Assembly (NCBI GenBank): GCA_016207165.1
Contig: JACQQD010000007.1
Location: 1-35,268 of the forward strand
Direction: 5' to 3'
Origin: Microcaldota archaeon
Lineage (GTDB): Archaea; Micrarchaeota; Micrarchaeia; Norongarragalinales; Norongarragalinaceae
Length of the DNA stretch: 35,268 nt
The position numbers were made by a program, and so were the translations under genes. Shown here piece after piece: positions 27,883 to 35,268 of the stretch. The notes under the pieces were generated by a model. That model searched no databases. It was given only the letters and a program-made list of their open reading frames with translations, and was not told the origin of the DNA. Each line of letters starts with the position of its first letter. The first letter of the stretch is position 1.

Positions 27883-28563
27883 ATGTTTCGCGACGCGCTT
27901 GAACAGGCCGCCAAAGAACGCCAAAGCCGGCTGGTCCTGGCGTTGGACGAACCGGATTCCAAAAAAGCGTTCTCCGTACTGCGCAAAACCGCCAAATACC
28001 TGCTTTGCGTCAAGCTTCACCCCGAAATGCCCTTGATTTGGAAAACCACGCACGAAAAAGCCATCTCCAAAATCAAGAAGCACGTGCCCTACGTCATTCT
28101 GGACGCCAAACTCGCTGACATCGGCTCCAGCAACGCCTTCAAGTCCGATTACTATTTCGCCCAAGGCGTTGACGCCATCATTGCCCACGGATTTCCCGGA
28201 ATGGACAGCGTCAAGTCCATCCAGCGCGACGGCAAAGGCGTCTTTTTGTTGTGCGCCATGACCAGCCCCGGCCACCTCTTCAGCGAAGAACTCGCCGTGA
28301 AGTTGGCGGCCATGGGCCAACAACTCAACGTCGACGGCCTGGTGGCTCCCGGCAACCAATACGAACTGCTTTCCAAAATCCACGCCGCCGCGCCTGCGTT
28401 ACCCATCGCGTCTCCAGGCCTCGGCACGCAAGGCGGCGACGCCAAGCTTGCCGCCCAAAACGGAACCCGCTACGCCATCGTCGGCCGCTCCATTTTAACC
28501 GCCGAAAAACCAGGAATCGAAGCCCGCCGCACGCGCGACGCCGTCAACGAGGTGCTGAAATGA
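27883..28563 (+). CDS. pyrF: Orotidine 5'-phosphate decarboxylase
   Basis: A 226-residue PyrF, which decarboxylates OMP to UMP. The active-site pattern of the TIM barrel is clear: LALDEPD (D22), K44 in VKLHPE, and the catalytic DAKLADIG (D74, K76, D79), then the Pro/Gly loop APGNQYE and SPGLGTQGGD and GRSILTA. ATG at 27883 is chosen because an earlier in-frame ATG (27820) would lie inside pyrI. It overlaps pyrE by 4 bases (ATGA). The length is usual for archaeal enzymes. Confidence 0.95.
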   Translation: MFRDALEQAAKERQSRLVLALDEPDSKKAFSVLRKTAKYLLCVKLHPEMPLIWKTTHEKAISKIKKHVPYVILDAKLADIGSSNAFKSDYYFAQGVDAIIAHGFPGMDSVKSIQRDGKGVFLLCAMTSPGHLFSEELAVKLAAMGQQLNVDGLVAPGNQYELLSKIHAAAPALPIASPGLGTQGGDAKLAAQNGTRYAIVGRSILTAEKPGIEARRTRDAVNEVLK

Positions 28564-29228
28564 ACGAAAGCCAGGAAGAACTCGCCGAGTTCTTGGTCAA
28601 ACACAAGGCCCTGCAATTCGGCGAATTCACGCTGAAATCCGGACGCAAGAGCCCGTACTACTACAACATTCGTTCCCTTTCCACCGGAGAGGCCATCTCC
28701 AAAATCGCTTCCGTTTACGCCCAAAAAATCATGGACGAAAACTTGGAACCCGACGTCTTGTTCGGCCCCGCCTACGCCGGCATCCCCTTGGCTGTAGCCA
28801 CCGCCCTTTACTTGAACGACCACCACGACCAAAACGTGCGTTTTGCTTTCGACCGAAAGGAAGTCAAGGAATACGGCGACGCCAACACCAAAGCCCTCAT
28901 CGGCTCCCTTCAAGAAGGCGACCGCGTGCTGATCATCGACGACATGATGACCACCGGCGGCACCAAACTGGAAGCCAAGCAAAAAATCGAGGCCTTCGCC
29001 TCCGTTGACGTCATCGGCATCCTGATTTCCTTTGACCGAATGGAAAAAGACGAAAACGGCGTCTACGCCGCTAAATCCCTCAAAGACCAGGGCCTGCCCG
29101 TCTACTCCGTGCTTGACGCTCCCTCCGTATTCGAATTCCTTCGCAACCGAAACATCGGCGGAGCCGTCCACGTCACCGACGCGCATTTCCAGGCCTTCCA
29201 AGCCTACCGCAAACAATACGGGGTTTAA
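28560..29228 (+). CDS. pyrE: Orotate phosphoribosyltransferase
   Basis: A 222-residue PyrE, which joins orotate and PRPP to make OMP. The N-terminal KSGRKSPYYYNIRSL is the orotate-binding region, and FGPAYAGIPLA follows. The PRPP loop is RVLIIDDMMTTGGT (122-135). The loop FDRKEVKEYGD holds the conserved Lys. ATG at 28560 overlaps the pyrF stop (ATGA); the upstream open frame is a shadow of pyrF. It is the last gene of the argF-pyrE operon and overlaps by 4 bases the end of the opposing small gene. Confidence 0.95.
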   Translation: MNESQEELAEFLVKHKALQFGEFTLKSGRKSPYYYNIRSLSTGEAISKIASVYAQKIMDENLEPDVLFGPAYAGIPLAVATALYLNDHHDQNVRFAFDRKEVKEYGDANTKALIGSLQEGDRVLIIDDMMTTGGTKLEAKQKIEAFASVDVIGILISFDRMEKDENGVYAAKSLKDQGLPVYSVLDAPSVFEFLRNRNIGGAVHVTDAHFQAFQAYRKQYGV

Positions 29229-29602
29229 GCCGACTGCTCGCCGTGCTCTTCGGCCAACACGCTTCGCGCGGCCCGAATCACGGCGGAAAGATGGTGGAAT
29301 TGGTCTTCGGATAACTTAAGAAGCGGCAGTTCGGCCTCACTTCCGTGTTGAAGGGTAATGGTCACTTTGTGGCTTTGGTCCCTGCGGGTTCTTGGGGTTT
29401 TTTGATCCGTAAAGCGAATGACGGCCTGCGTCGTGCCGCCCTTCGGGCGACTGAATTCAATCCACGTGCCGGTTTCATGCGTCAACACTTCCCCAAACGA
29501 CTGCCATCCCGGGCCTGCCACCTCAGAAAATCGTTGGGCCAAGCTCCCCCGCGGCCGAACCAAAGTCAACCTCGGTTGCACGTCCTCCTTCCGTCGATCC
29601 AT
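29225..29602 (-). CDS. Unrecognised 125-residue protein opposing pyrE
   Basis: I do not recognise this protein. The sequence MDRRKEDVQPRLTLVRPRGS is basic; a beta-rich middle follows (GTWIEFSRPKGGTTQAVIRF), then a C-terminal helix (LSEDQFHHLSAVIRAARSVLAEE). This could be a small beta-rich nucleic-acid or ligand-binding domain with a helix. A TATA (TTTATAAT on minus, about 29625-29632) lies 27 nt before ATG 29602, so I prefer it to the in-frame ATG at 29614. It converges on pyrE and separates the two pyr operons, and is divergent from pyrC. Confidence 0.6.
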   Translation of the reverse strand: MDRRKEDVQPRLTLVRPRGSLAQRFSEVAGPGWQSFGEVLTHETGTWIEFSRPKGGTTQAVIRFTDQKTPRTRRDQSHKVTITLQHGSEAELPLLKLSEDQFHHLSAVIRAARSVLAEEHGEQSA

Positions 29603-29661
29603 GACCCCTTTCATGGCGTCTCCAATTATAAATTCCTGCCACTACGGCGTGCCTCACAAGA

Positions 29662-29668
29662 TTTAATT
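29662..29668 (+). promoter_or_regulatory. TATA box of the pyrC-pyrD-pyrK operon
   Basis: TTTAATT is centred 54 nt before the pyrC ATG at 29719, which gives a leader of about 27 nt containing the ribosome-binding GGTGA (29709-29713). Confidence 0.5.
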
Positions 29669-29718
29669 CCCGGTAACCCCTTCCATGTCTTCAAACGCAG
29701 CGATACCCGGTGACCCAC

Positions 29719-31068
29719 ATGGCCAAACCAAAAACTTTCTTCATCCGAAACGCACGAGCCGTGGACGCGGTCAACCACCTCAAACCCATCGAACTTTCCA
29801 TCCAAGGCCAAACCATCGCCCACGTCGGCCCGCCGGGATCCCTCCATCCCACTCCCGACGCAGACATCCTGGATGCGCAAAACCAACTCGTTTTACCGGG
29901 ATTCATCGACTGCCACGTGCATTTACGCGACTCGGGTGCCTCCGATTCCATCCAGCGCGCCAAGGAAGACTTCTCTACCGGCACCAAAGCCGCCATTGCC
30001 GGCGGCGTGACGACGGTGCTTGACATGCCCAACACCAATCCCCCGACGGCCACGCCGGAGGCCTTCCAAACCAAATTGGTTCATGCCCGCCGAACCGCGT
30101 ACTGCGACTTCGGCTTGTTTGCCGGCGCGACGAACGACAACGCCAACACCGTCCACCAACTCGTCCACGACGGCGCCGTGGCCGTCAAAATGTACATGGG
30201 TGCGTCCACAGGCAGCCTGTTGGTGGACGCCCCTGGAAAAGAGGAACCGTTTTTCAAGTCCGCGGCAGATCACGGCTTTGTTTTGGCCCTCCACGCGGAA
30301 AGCCAGGATTGCCTCAAACGCCACGAAGCCCTGTTTAACGAAACCAAAAAGCCCCGCCACTCGCAAGTGCGCCCCCCGCAATGTGCGGAACACGCGGTTG
30401 AGGCCGCCATGCAATTCATCCGCAAATACGAGAACCAGACCTACATCTGCCACGCCTCCACCGCCCAAGAAGTCGAACTCGTCCGCCACGCCAAAACCCA
30501 GGGCCTGCCGGTCTTCATGGAGGCATGCACCCACCACTTGTTTTTGACGGCCGACGAGGAACTCTACCACGAAAACCGCGTCAAAATGAATCCCCCCCTC
30601 CGAAGCAAACACGACGTGGACGCGCTCTGGAAGGCGTTAAACGACGGCACCATTGACACCGTCGCCACCGACCACGCGCCCCACACCCTCCAGGAGAAAA
30701 ACCAGAATTACTGGGAGGCGCCCGCGGGCGTTCCAGGACTTGAAACACTCATGCCCCTCATGCTTTCCGCCGCCTTGCAAGGCAAAACAACGCTGGAAAC
30801 CGTCCAAAAAACTTGCTGCGAAAACCCGGCGAAAATCTTTGGCCTCAACCAAAAAGGCCAACTCAAACCAGGCCTTGACGCCGACTTGGTCTTCGTGGAC
30901 TTGGACACGGAAAAACCAGTCGACGAATCAACGCTTTTCACTCGATGCGGCTGGTCCCCGTACACCGGAAAACGCTTAAGAGGCTGGCCCACCCAAGTAC
31001 TGCTTCGAGGCCAAACCGTTTACGCAAACGGATTCCTTCACGGGCCCTTGGGGCGAAGCGTGAAATAA
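29719..31068 (+). CDS. pyrC: Dihydroorotase
   Basis: A 449-residue class I dihydroorotase of the amidohydrolase superfamily; it closes carbamoylaspartate to dihydroorotate. Metal ligands are seen in GFIDCHVHLRD (HVH at 66-68), in VKMYMGAST (K157, candidate carboxylated lysine), in LALHAES and in YICHAST, and the catalytic Asp is in TDHAPHT. ATG at 29719 follows GGTGA by 5 nt; an in-frame GTG at 29710 overlaps that site and is less likely. The gene starts the second pyrimidine operon; pyrD begins one base after its stop. Confidence 0.95.
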   Translation: MAKPKTFFIRNARAVDAVNHLKPIELSIQGQTIAHVGPPGSLHPTPDADILDAQNQLVLPGFIDCHVHLRDSGASDSIQRAKEDFSTGTKAAIAGGVTTVLDMPNTNPPTATPEAFQTKLVHARRTAYCDFGLFAGATNDNANTVHQLVHDGAVAVKMYMGASTGSLLVDAPGKEEPFFKSAADHGFVLALHAESQDCLKRHEALFNETKKPRHSQVRPPQCAEHAVEAAMQFIRKYENQTYICHASTAQEVELVRHAKTQGLPVFMEACTHHLFLTADEELYHENRVKMNPPLRSKHDVDALWKALNDGTIDTVATDHAPHTLQEKNQNYWEAPAGVPGLETLMPLMLSAALQGKTTLETVQKTCCENPAKIFGLNQKGQLKPGLDADLVFVDLDTEKPVDESTLFTRCGWSPYTGKRLRGWPTQVLLRGQTVYANGFLHGPLGRSVK

Positions 31069-31069
31069 A

Positions 31070-31987
31070 ATGGCGACGCTGTCCACGCAATTCCTCGGAA
31101 AAAAATTCAAGAACCCTTTTGTTCTGGCCTCCGGATTCATGGGCGTCACCGGATTGTCCATGGCTTCCGCCGCCAAGCACGGCTTTGGAGCCGTCACCAT
31201 CAAGTCCCTGTCCCTTCAACCCCGCAAAGGCCACCCTGCTCCTGTAATCGTCGAATTCGACCGCGGCCTCATCAACGCCGTGGGCCTGTCCAATCCCGGA
31301 GTCAAAGAAGGCGCCGACGAACTGGCGTTGGCCAAGAAAGAAGCCGGCGTGCCGGTGTTCGCCTCCGTGTTCGCGGACACCGTCGAACACTTCGCCGAAG
31401 CCGCCAAAGCCGTTTCCAAGGCAAAACCCGACTTTTTGGAAATCGATGTTTCGTGCCCCAACGTCGACAACGAATTCGGCACCCCCTTTGCCTGCGACCC
31501 CAAAGCCGCCTACGACGTCACCCGCGCCGTCAAGAAAGCCGTCCCCATTCCGCTCAGCGTCAAACTCTCGCCCAACGTGCCGCACCTGGGGCCCATCGCG
31601 CGACAAGTCGAAAAAGCTGGCGCGGACGCAATCAACGCCATCAACACCCTCAAAGGCATGGTCATCCAACCCGAAGCAAGAAGGCCGGTACTGACGAATA
31701 AGTTCGGCGGCATTTCCGGGCCCGCGCTTTTCCCAGTAGCCACGCGCTGCATTTATGAAGCCTACCAATCCGCGAAGATTCCCATCATCGGCACCGGAGG
31801 CGTTACCACGGGACGCGACGCGGCCTCCCACCTCATGGCCGGAGCCAGCCTGGTGGGAATCGGCTCGGCGCTTCATTTCCGGGGCCTTGACGCCGCCAAA
31901 ACCATTGGAAAAGAACTTTTGGAATTCATGGAACTGGAAGGCTACAAAAAAGTCCAAGACATGGTGGGGTTAGCGCATGAGGCGTGA
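31070..31987 (+). CDS. pyrD: Dihydroorotate dehydrogenase, catalytic subunit (class 1B)
   Basis: A 305-residue FMN TIM barrel that oxidises dihydroorotate to orotate. The class 1 signatures are NPFVLASGFMG, LINAVGLSNPG, EIDVSCPN (with the catalytic Cys of class 1B, not Ser), and IGTGGVTTGRDAASHLMAGASLVGIGSAL for FMN phosphate. Together with the downstream PyrK it forms the NAD-linked PyrDK complex. Length is normal. It begins one base after pyrC; the next gene follows after 9 nt. Confidence 0.95.
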   Translation: MATLSTQFLGKKFKNPFVLASGFMGVTGLSMASAAKHGFGAVTIKSLSLQPRKGHPAPVIVEFDRGLINAVGLSNPGVKEGADELALAKKEAGVPVFASVFADTVEHFAEAAKAVSKAKPDFLEIDVSCPNVDNEFGTPFACDPKAAYDVTRAVKKAVPIPLSVKLSPNVPHLGPIARQVEKAGADAINAINTLKGMVIQPEARRPVLTNKFGGISGPALFPVATRCIYEAYQSAKIPIIGTGGVTTGRDAASHLMAGASLVGIGSALHFRGLDAAKTIGKELLEFMELEGYKKVQDMVGLAHEA

Positions 31988-31996
31988 GGTGTCCCA

Positions 31997-32383
31997 ATGA
32001 CGGAAGTACTGGACGTCATCGGGCGAATGCACAACCACGTGATTGAACACGGGTTCCAACGGTTCGGCGTTACCAAGCCACCCGAACCACGAGAGATTCA
32101 AGGACACTCCTTGAAAGTCTATAGAGTCATCTATGAGAATCCAACGGGTTATCACGCGCCATCCATGGATGAACAAGCGCCTTCGGACGACCCCATTGAA
32201 CGACTTCGAAGCCAACTCACGGAAAAATACCCCAATGTTTTGGTCCACCACTACCGAGGTGCCACGGACTTGGAGGGCTTTACCACCATCGACTTTGCCG
32301 ACAAAAACGATCCAACGCTTTCAAAGGCCGACGTTCTCAATGTCTACGCGCGACTGGGCATGGGCCCAAGGGGACTAAAATGA
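31997..32383 (+). CDS. Unrecognised 128-residue protein between pyrD and pyrK
   Basis: I do not recognise this protein. It is soluble with alternating helical and beta segments: VLDVIGRMHNHVIEHGFQRFG, HSLKVYRVIYENP, VLVHHYRGATDLEGF, and ADVLNVYARLGM. It contains several His. The start at 31997 lies 9 nt after pyrD, with GAGGTG (31984-31989) as ribosome-binding site, and its stop overlaps pyrK by 4 bases (ATGA). Tight placement between two subunits of one complex suggests, as inference, a role with PyrDK, for example assembly or control. I cannot assign a family. Confidence 0.75.
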   Translation: MTEVLDVIGRMHNHVIEHGFQRFGVTKPPEPREIQGHSLKVYRVIYENPTGYHAPSMDEQAPSDDPIERLRSQLTEKYPNVLVHHYRGATDLEGFTTIDFADKNDPTLSKADVLNVYARLGMGPRGLK

Positions 32384-33174
32384 AGCTTTCCGCCGCCTTT
32401 GAAATGGTCCGCCTCTTGGAGGTCAAAAACGAGAATCCCTCCACCAAGACCTTCGTCTTTGAGCACGACTTGGGAGCCAAGCCCGGCCAATTCGTTATGG
32501 CCTGGATTCCCACAGTCAACGAGAAACCCATGAGCGTGGGCGGCGACGAAGGCAACACGTTTTCCCTGACTGTGGCCAACGTGGGAACGTTTTCCGAAGC
32601 CTTCCAAAAACTCAAACCCGGCGACCGCATCGGCGTTCGGGGCCCGTATGGACGCGCCTACCAGTTGAAAGGCAAGCGCGTGGCCATGGTCGGCGGCGGA
32701 TTTGGCTCCGCGCCGCTTCGCTTCCTTGCGGAACTCGCCCGGAAAAAGGCGGTGCACGTGGACTTCATCCAAGGCGCGCGCTCCAAGGACCGATTGATCC
32801 TGGAAAAGGACATCCAAAAACTCGGCTGCCACCTGCATGTTGCGACGAACGACGGCTCCAAAGGAAAAAAAGGAATGGTGACCGACGTGTTGGCGGAACT
32901 CTTGAAGGCCAACCGCTACGACGGCGTGTACGCCTGCGGCCCCGAATTGATGATGCAGGCCGTCGGCAAGCTTTGCGAAAAACACGCCACGTACTGCGAA
33001 ATCTCGGTGGAACGCTACATGAAGTGCGGATTCGGCGTGTGCGGCCAATGCGATTGCGGCGGTCTTCTGACTTGCGTGGAAGGCACCGTGGTGGACTACC
33101 AGAAAATTAAGGACAACCCTGATTTCGGCAGAATCCACCGCGACGCCTCCGGACAAAAACACTTCTTCAAATGA
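32380..33174 (+). CDS. pyrK: Dihydroorotate dehydrogenase electron-transfer subunit
   Basis: A 264-residue PyrK that passes electrons from PyrD to NAD through FAD and a 2Fe-2S cluster. The ferredoxin-reductase-like FAD domain and the NAD-binding MVGGGFGSAPLRFLAEL motif are visible. The C-terminal cluster site is ERYMKCGFGVCGQCDCGGLLTC, with Cys spacing C-x4-C-x2-C then C-12 onward, as in the family. Start at 32380 overlaps the stop of the unknown gene. It ends 3 nt before dispersed element copy 3. Confidence 0.95.
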   Translation: MKLSAAFEMVRLLEVKNENPSTKTFVFEHDLGAKPGQFVMAWIPTVNEKPMSVGGDEGNTFSLTVANVGTFSEAFQKLKPGDRIGVRGPYGRAYQLKGKRVAMVGGGFGSAPLRFLAELARKKAVHVDFIQGARSKDRLILEKDIQKLGCHLHVATNDGSKGKKGMVTDVLAELLKANRYDGVYACGPELMMQAVGKLCEKHATYCEISVERYMKCGFGVCGQCDCGGLLTCVEGTVVDYQKIKDNPDFGRIHRDASGQKHFFK

Positions 33175-33177
33175 GGA

Positions 33178-33330
33178 TTATAGCAAGACCGGCAAATGAA
33201 ACAAACCGCCAAGCGGTTTGCTGCATGCTGCAAGCCGTTATCGGCTTGCATCATTTCACGACGAATAGGCCGGTCTTGCTAGACAGCAAACCAAGACTAT
33301 TTTATCTGTTTACTTTCTTGGTTTGCTGTA
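33178..33330 (+). repeat. Dispersed double-hairpin element, copy 3 (supplies a promoter)
   Basis: This 153-bp element is highly similar to copy 1. Stem I has arms at 33181-33193 and 33269-33281, with the same two inner hairpins. Stem II has arms at 33283-33296 and 33316-33329. Its stem-II loop differs from those of copies 1 and 2 and contains TATTTTAT (33298-33305). The final A of the element is the first base of the next gene's ATG. Confidence 0.87.
33298..33305 (+). promoter_or_regulatory. TATA box inside the stem-II loop of element copy 3
   Basis: TATTTTAT is centred 28 nt before the ATG at 33330, fitting a leaderless transcript. Copies 1 and 2 have no such sequence in the same loop. Confidence 0.5.
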
Positions 33331-33818
33331 TGGAACGGCTCAACGTGCTTGGAGACCTCAAAGCGAACCTCAAACGCTACGGCATTTCCATGACGGGTGT
33401 TTCGCGCGTAACCGTCATCCATCCCTTGGATTCCAGAGAAAATTTCGACCTACAATCCGGAGTAGTAACGCGGCAACCTCGTGCGGCCGGACGAAACGAA
33501 CAGAAATTCGAGGGTTTCCAAGTTTTTCTTGACGGCCCAACCCAACAGTTGAACGGAAACCACGCATTCAATGAGCTCTGCCGCTGGCTCATGCAAAACA
33601 GGGAAATTGCTGTCCGCACCCACGAAGAACACGTGATTTCCCCGCGTTGGCCGCAAGCCCAAGACGCCGAAAGACTTCGGCAGGAAGGACACGGCGTCCG
33701 CGCGGACATGCTGGAAACCGATTACGGCACGCCCCAAACCACGTTGCTGGTTTACAGCAAAAACCCGCTTTCCGATTCCCTGATGGAAAAGGCAAGAGCC
33801 CTGGTGCAACACCCGTGA
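33330..33818 (+). CDS. Unrecognised 162-residue protein heading an amidotransferase pair
   Basis: I do not recognise this protein. It begins MERLNVLGDLKANLKRYGIS. A basic, His- and Arg-rich body follows (SRVTVIHPLDSRENF, RQPRAAGRNEQKF, HEEHVISPRWPQAQ), with no membrane segment. The frame is open back to 33171, but that portion lies in the repeat; ATG at 33330 is 28 nt after the loop TATA. Its stop overlaps the next gene (GTGA). Co-translation with two amidotransferases suggests a shared pathway, for example amide transfer or synthetase function, but nothing in the sequence proves it. Confidence 0.65.
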   Translation: MERLNVLGDLKANLKRYGISMTGVSRVTVIHPLDSRENFDLQSGVVTRQPRAAGRNEQKFEGFQVFLDGPTQQLNGNHAFNELCRWLMQNREIAVRTHEEHVISPRWPQAQDAERLRQEGHGVRADMLETDYGTPQTTLLVYSKNPLSDSLMEKARALVQHP

Positions 33819-34522
33819 ACATCCATTACCTCCAGCACGCCGACTACGAAAGCCCTGTCCACATCCATGCCTGGGCGGAAAACCGCGGCTATCCCTTCAT
33901 CGGCCACCAAGTCCACCAAGGCGACTCGCTGCCCGAATTGGATGACTTCGATATGCTCGTCGTCATGGGCGGACCCATGGGAGTCCACGACGAAGAACAA
34001 TACCCTTGGCTGAAGCAGGAAAAACAACTCATCCGCGAAGCCGTGTCCAATGGAAAACTCGTTTTAGGCATTTGCCTCGGCCACCAACTGCTCGCCGACG
34101 CGCTGGGCGGCACCGTAGGCAAAAGCCCGCAACCGGAAACCGGTTTCTTTGATGTCACGTTTCTGCCCGGAATCCAGGATTCGCCCGTGTTCGGCTTTTT
34201 GGCCGGAGAAACCGTGAAGGCCTGCCAAATCCACGGCGACGCCGTTTTAAAGATGCCGCAAGGCGCGCGGCAGATTGCCTCCAACGATGCCTGCCCCGTC
34301 CAAGCCTTTGAGTTAAACGGCGGAAAAGTGGTGGGATTGCAGTTCCACTTGGAGTTGACCGCGGAACGATTGGAAGACGTGTTTTTATGCGCGCCGAACT
34401 ACTTTAAAAAAAATGAAAAATACACGCATTCCATTGAAAAAATGCGGTCGGAAGTGCCAAAGTACGCGCCGCACGCCCACGAGGTCCTCGAGCAAATCCT
34501 GGACAATATGGTGAACGCATGA
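33815..34522 (+). CDS. Class I glutamine amidotransferase domain protein A
   Basis: A 235-residue protein with the triad of a class I glutamine amidotransferase: Cys87 in GICLGHQ, His178 and Glu180 in LQFHLEL. The N-terminal part has MLVVMGGPMGVHDEEQYPW, as in YfeJ-like GMP-synthase-related proteins of unknown role. It ends with a helical extension (EVLEQILDNMVNA) also found in the next gene. It starts with GTG at 33815, overlapping the previous stop (GTGA); the longer upstream frame is a shadow. Its stop overlaps the next ATG. Release of ammonia for a partner synthetase is inferred. Confidence 0.8.
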   Translation: MNIHYLQHADYESPVHIHAWAENRGYPFIGHQVHQGDSLPELDDFDMLVVMGGPMGVHDEEQYPWLKQEKQLIREAVSNGKLVLGICLGHQLLADALGGTVGKSPQPETGFFDVTFLPGIQDSPVFGFLAGETVKACQIHGDAVLKMPQGARQIASNDACPVQAFELNGGKVVGLQFHLELTAERLEDVFLCAPNYFKKNEKYTHSIEKMRSEVPKYAPHAHEVLEQILDNMVNA

Positions 34523-35268
34523 CACGCCCGCTTCGCATCGCCGTCGTCGAGCACCACGGCCATGAAAACGTTCGGACGCTGTTCCACGACTGGGCGGAAC
34601 GTAACGGGTACGCGGAGCCCGTGGTCTATAATGCCAGCGGAAAAGACCAAGAGCTACCGGACCACCGCAAGTACGACGTGTTGATTTACATGGGCGGCAC
34701 ACCCAACCTCCACGAAATCGACCAGCATCCCTGGATTTCTCGCGAACAAGCGCTCATGCGGCAGGCCGCGCAAGCCGGAAAAATCCAGTTGGGAATCTGT
34801 TTTGGGTCCCAAAACATGGCGGCAGCTTTTGGGGGAGGCGTCCACCAAAAGGCCAGACCTGTCCGGGAATGGGATGCCGTGACGCTGACGGCGAACGGAA
34901 AAAAATCCAAGGTGTTTCCACGAACCCCTGAAGCCATCCAGATGCTCCTCAACCACGAATACGGCTTGCACACGCCGCCAAATGCCCGCGTCACGCTGTG
35001 GGCGCAACACGCGCCCATGGCCTTTGAATTGCACGACGGCCGCACAGTCGGCATTTTGCCGCACCCCGAAGCCACACCCCAACGCGTCGAACTCGCGAGG
35101 AAAAATGCCAGACTCCTTATCCAACAAGGCCGCTTGGATGAAACGGAATTCCGGCGCATGGTGGACGGCATCCACGAATACGGCCCCGCCGCCAACGCCT
35201 ACCTTCTGGAACTGTTGGACAACATGGTGCGCCGTCACTACCCTCAAAATGCCCTCCCAATTAGCTAC
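34519..35268 (+). CDS. Class I glutamine amidotransferase domain protein B (right edge, no stop in window)
   Basis: A second, divergent paralogue with no stop in its frame before the window ends; 250 residues are visible. The triad is Cys94 in GICFGSQ, His182 and Glu184 in GILPHPEAT. MGGTPNLHEIDQHPW aligns with MGGPMGVHDEEQYPW of protein A. It also ends with the shared helix (YLLELLDNMVRRHY), which suggests it is nearly complete at the edge. It overlaps protein A by four bases (ATGA). Both paralogues keep active-site residues, so a heterodimer or two similar amidotransferases is possible. Confidence 0.75.
   Translation, partial: MTRPLRIAVVEHHGHENVRTLFHDWAERNGYAEPVVYNASGKDQELPDHRKYDVLIYMGGTPNLHEIDQHPWISREQALMRQAAQAGKIQLGICFGSQNMAAAFGGGVHQKARPVREWDAVTLTANGKKSKVFPRTPEAIQMLLNHEYGLHTPPNARVTLWAQHAPMAFELHDGRTVGILPHPEATPQRVELARKNARLLIQQGRLDETEFRRMVDGIHEYGPAANAYLLELLDNMVRRHYPQNALPISY

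Noticed and set aside
30938..31957. A 339-residue minus-strand frame over pyrD
   Set aside because: It is antisense to a gene with full DHOD motifs, arising from GC-rich codon structure. The same holds for long minus frames over argF, carA and cdc6.
33171..33329. Extended N-terminus of the 162-residue protein through the dispersed element
   Set aside because: The codons are those of the repeat and overlap the pyrK stop. The TATA at 33298 and ATG 33330 explain the gene better.

Overview
The window is a gene-dense stretch of an archaeal chromosome. The markers are Orc1/Cdc6, Nop56/58 (Nop5) with fibrillarin, ribosomal protein S17e, archaeal SepF, a TrmB-type regulator, an intron-containing tRNA with a bulge-helix-bulge motif, archaeal PyrI and a TrmJ-like SPOUT enzyme. 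Many genes have a TATA-like box about 25-30 nt upstream of the start codon, as expected for leaderless archaeal transcripts. Small compact proteins and many unrecognised lineage-specific proteins fit a DPANN-type lineage (Diapherotrites or Micrarchaeota-like), but I cannot settle the phylum from sequence alone.

Layout. 1-5.8 kb: edge of a membrane protein, a TrmB regulator, a VapBC module, a membrane-anchored HAD protein, an unknown protein next to a stand-alone PEP-utiliser swivelling domain, a proline-rich unknown protein and a phosphoribosyltransferase. 5.9-15.6 kb: a dispersed hairpin element, a large NHL-propeller lipoprotein divergent from orc1/cdc6, a Yip1-like membrane protein, SepF, unknown proteins, a TrmJ-like methyltransferase divergent from a surface-anchored protein, and a SWIB-like miniprotein. 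15.8-19.9 kb: carA-carB, ending inside a second hairpin element. 20-23.7 kb: nop5-flpA, then a HicBA module lying between two copies of the fibrillarin 3' end, then an unknown protein. 23.8-25.4 kb: a tandem-thioredoxin membrane protein, rubredoxin, tRNA-Gln with a T-loop intron, and S17e. 25.5-33.2 kb: argF-pyrB-pyrI-pyrF-pyrE behind a structured leader, one opposing small gene, and pyrC-pyrD-unknown-pyrK. 33.2 kb to the end: a third hairpin element that supplies the promoter and start codon of a three-gene group (an unknown protein and two class I glutamine-amidotransferase paralogues), the last running off the edge.

Together carAB, pyrB, pyrI, pyrC, pyrD, pyrK, pyrE and pyrF encode every step from glutamine and bicarbonate to UMP. 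ArgF could use the same carbamoyl phosphate, but its ornithine-site HCLP motif reads HDLP.

Most notable observations: (1) a permuted-looking tRNA-Gln that resolves into a 46-nt intron at position 59/60 with a full bulge-helix-bulge; (2) a three-copy dispersed double-hairpin element with compensatory changes, one copy acting as a ready-made promoter and another supplying a stop codon; (3) the HicBA module inserted between duplicated fibrillarin 3' ends; (4) two divergent gene pairs that each appear to share one symmetric TATA box about 28 bp from both start codons; (5) a structured leader before the pyrimidine operon.
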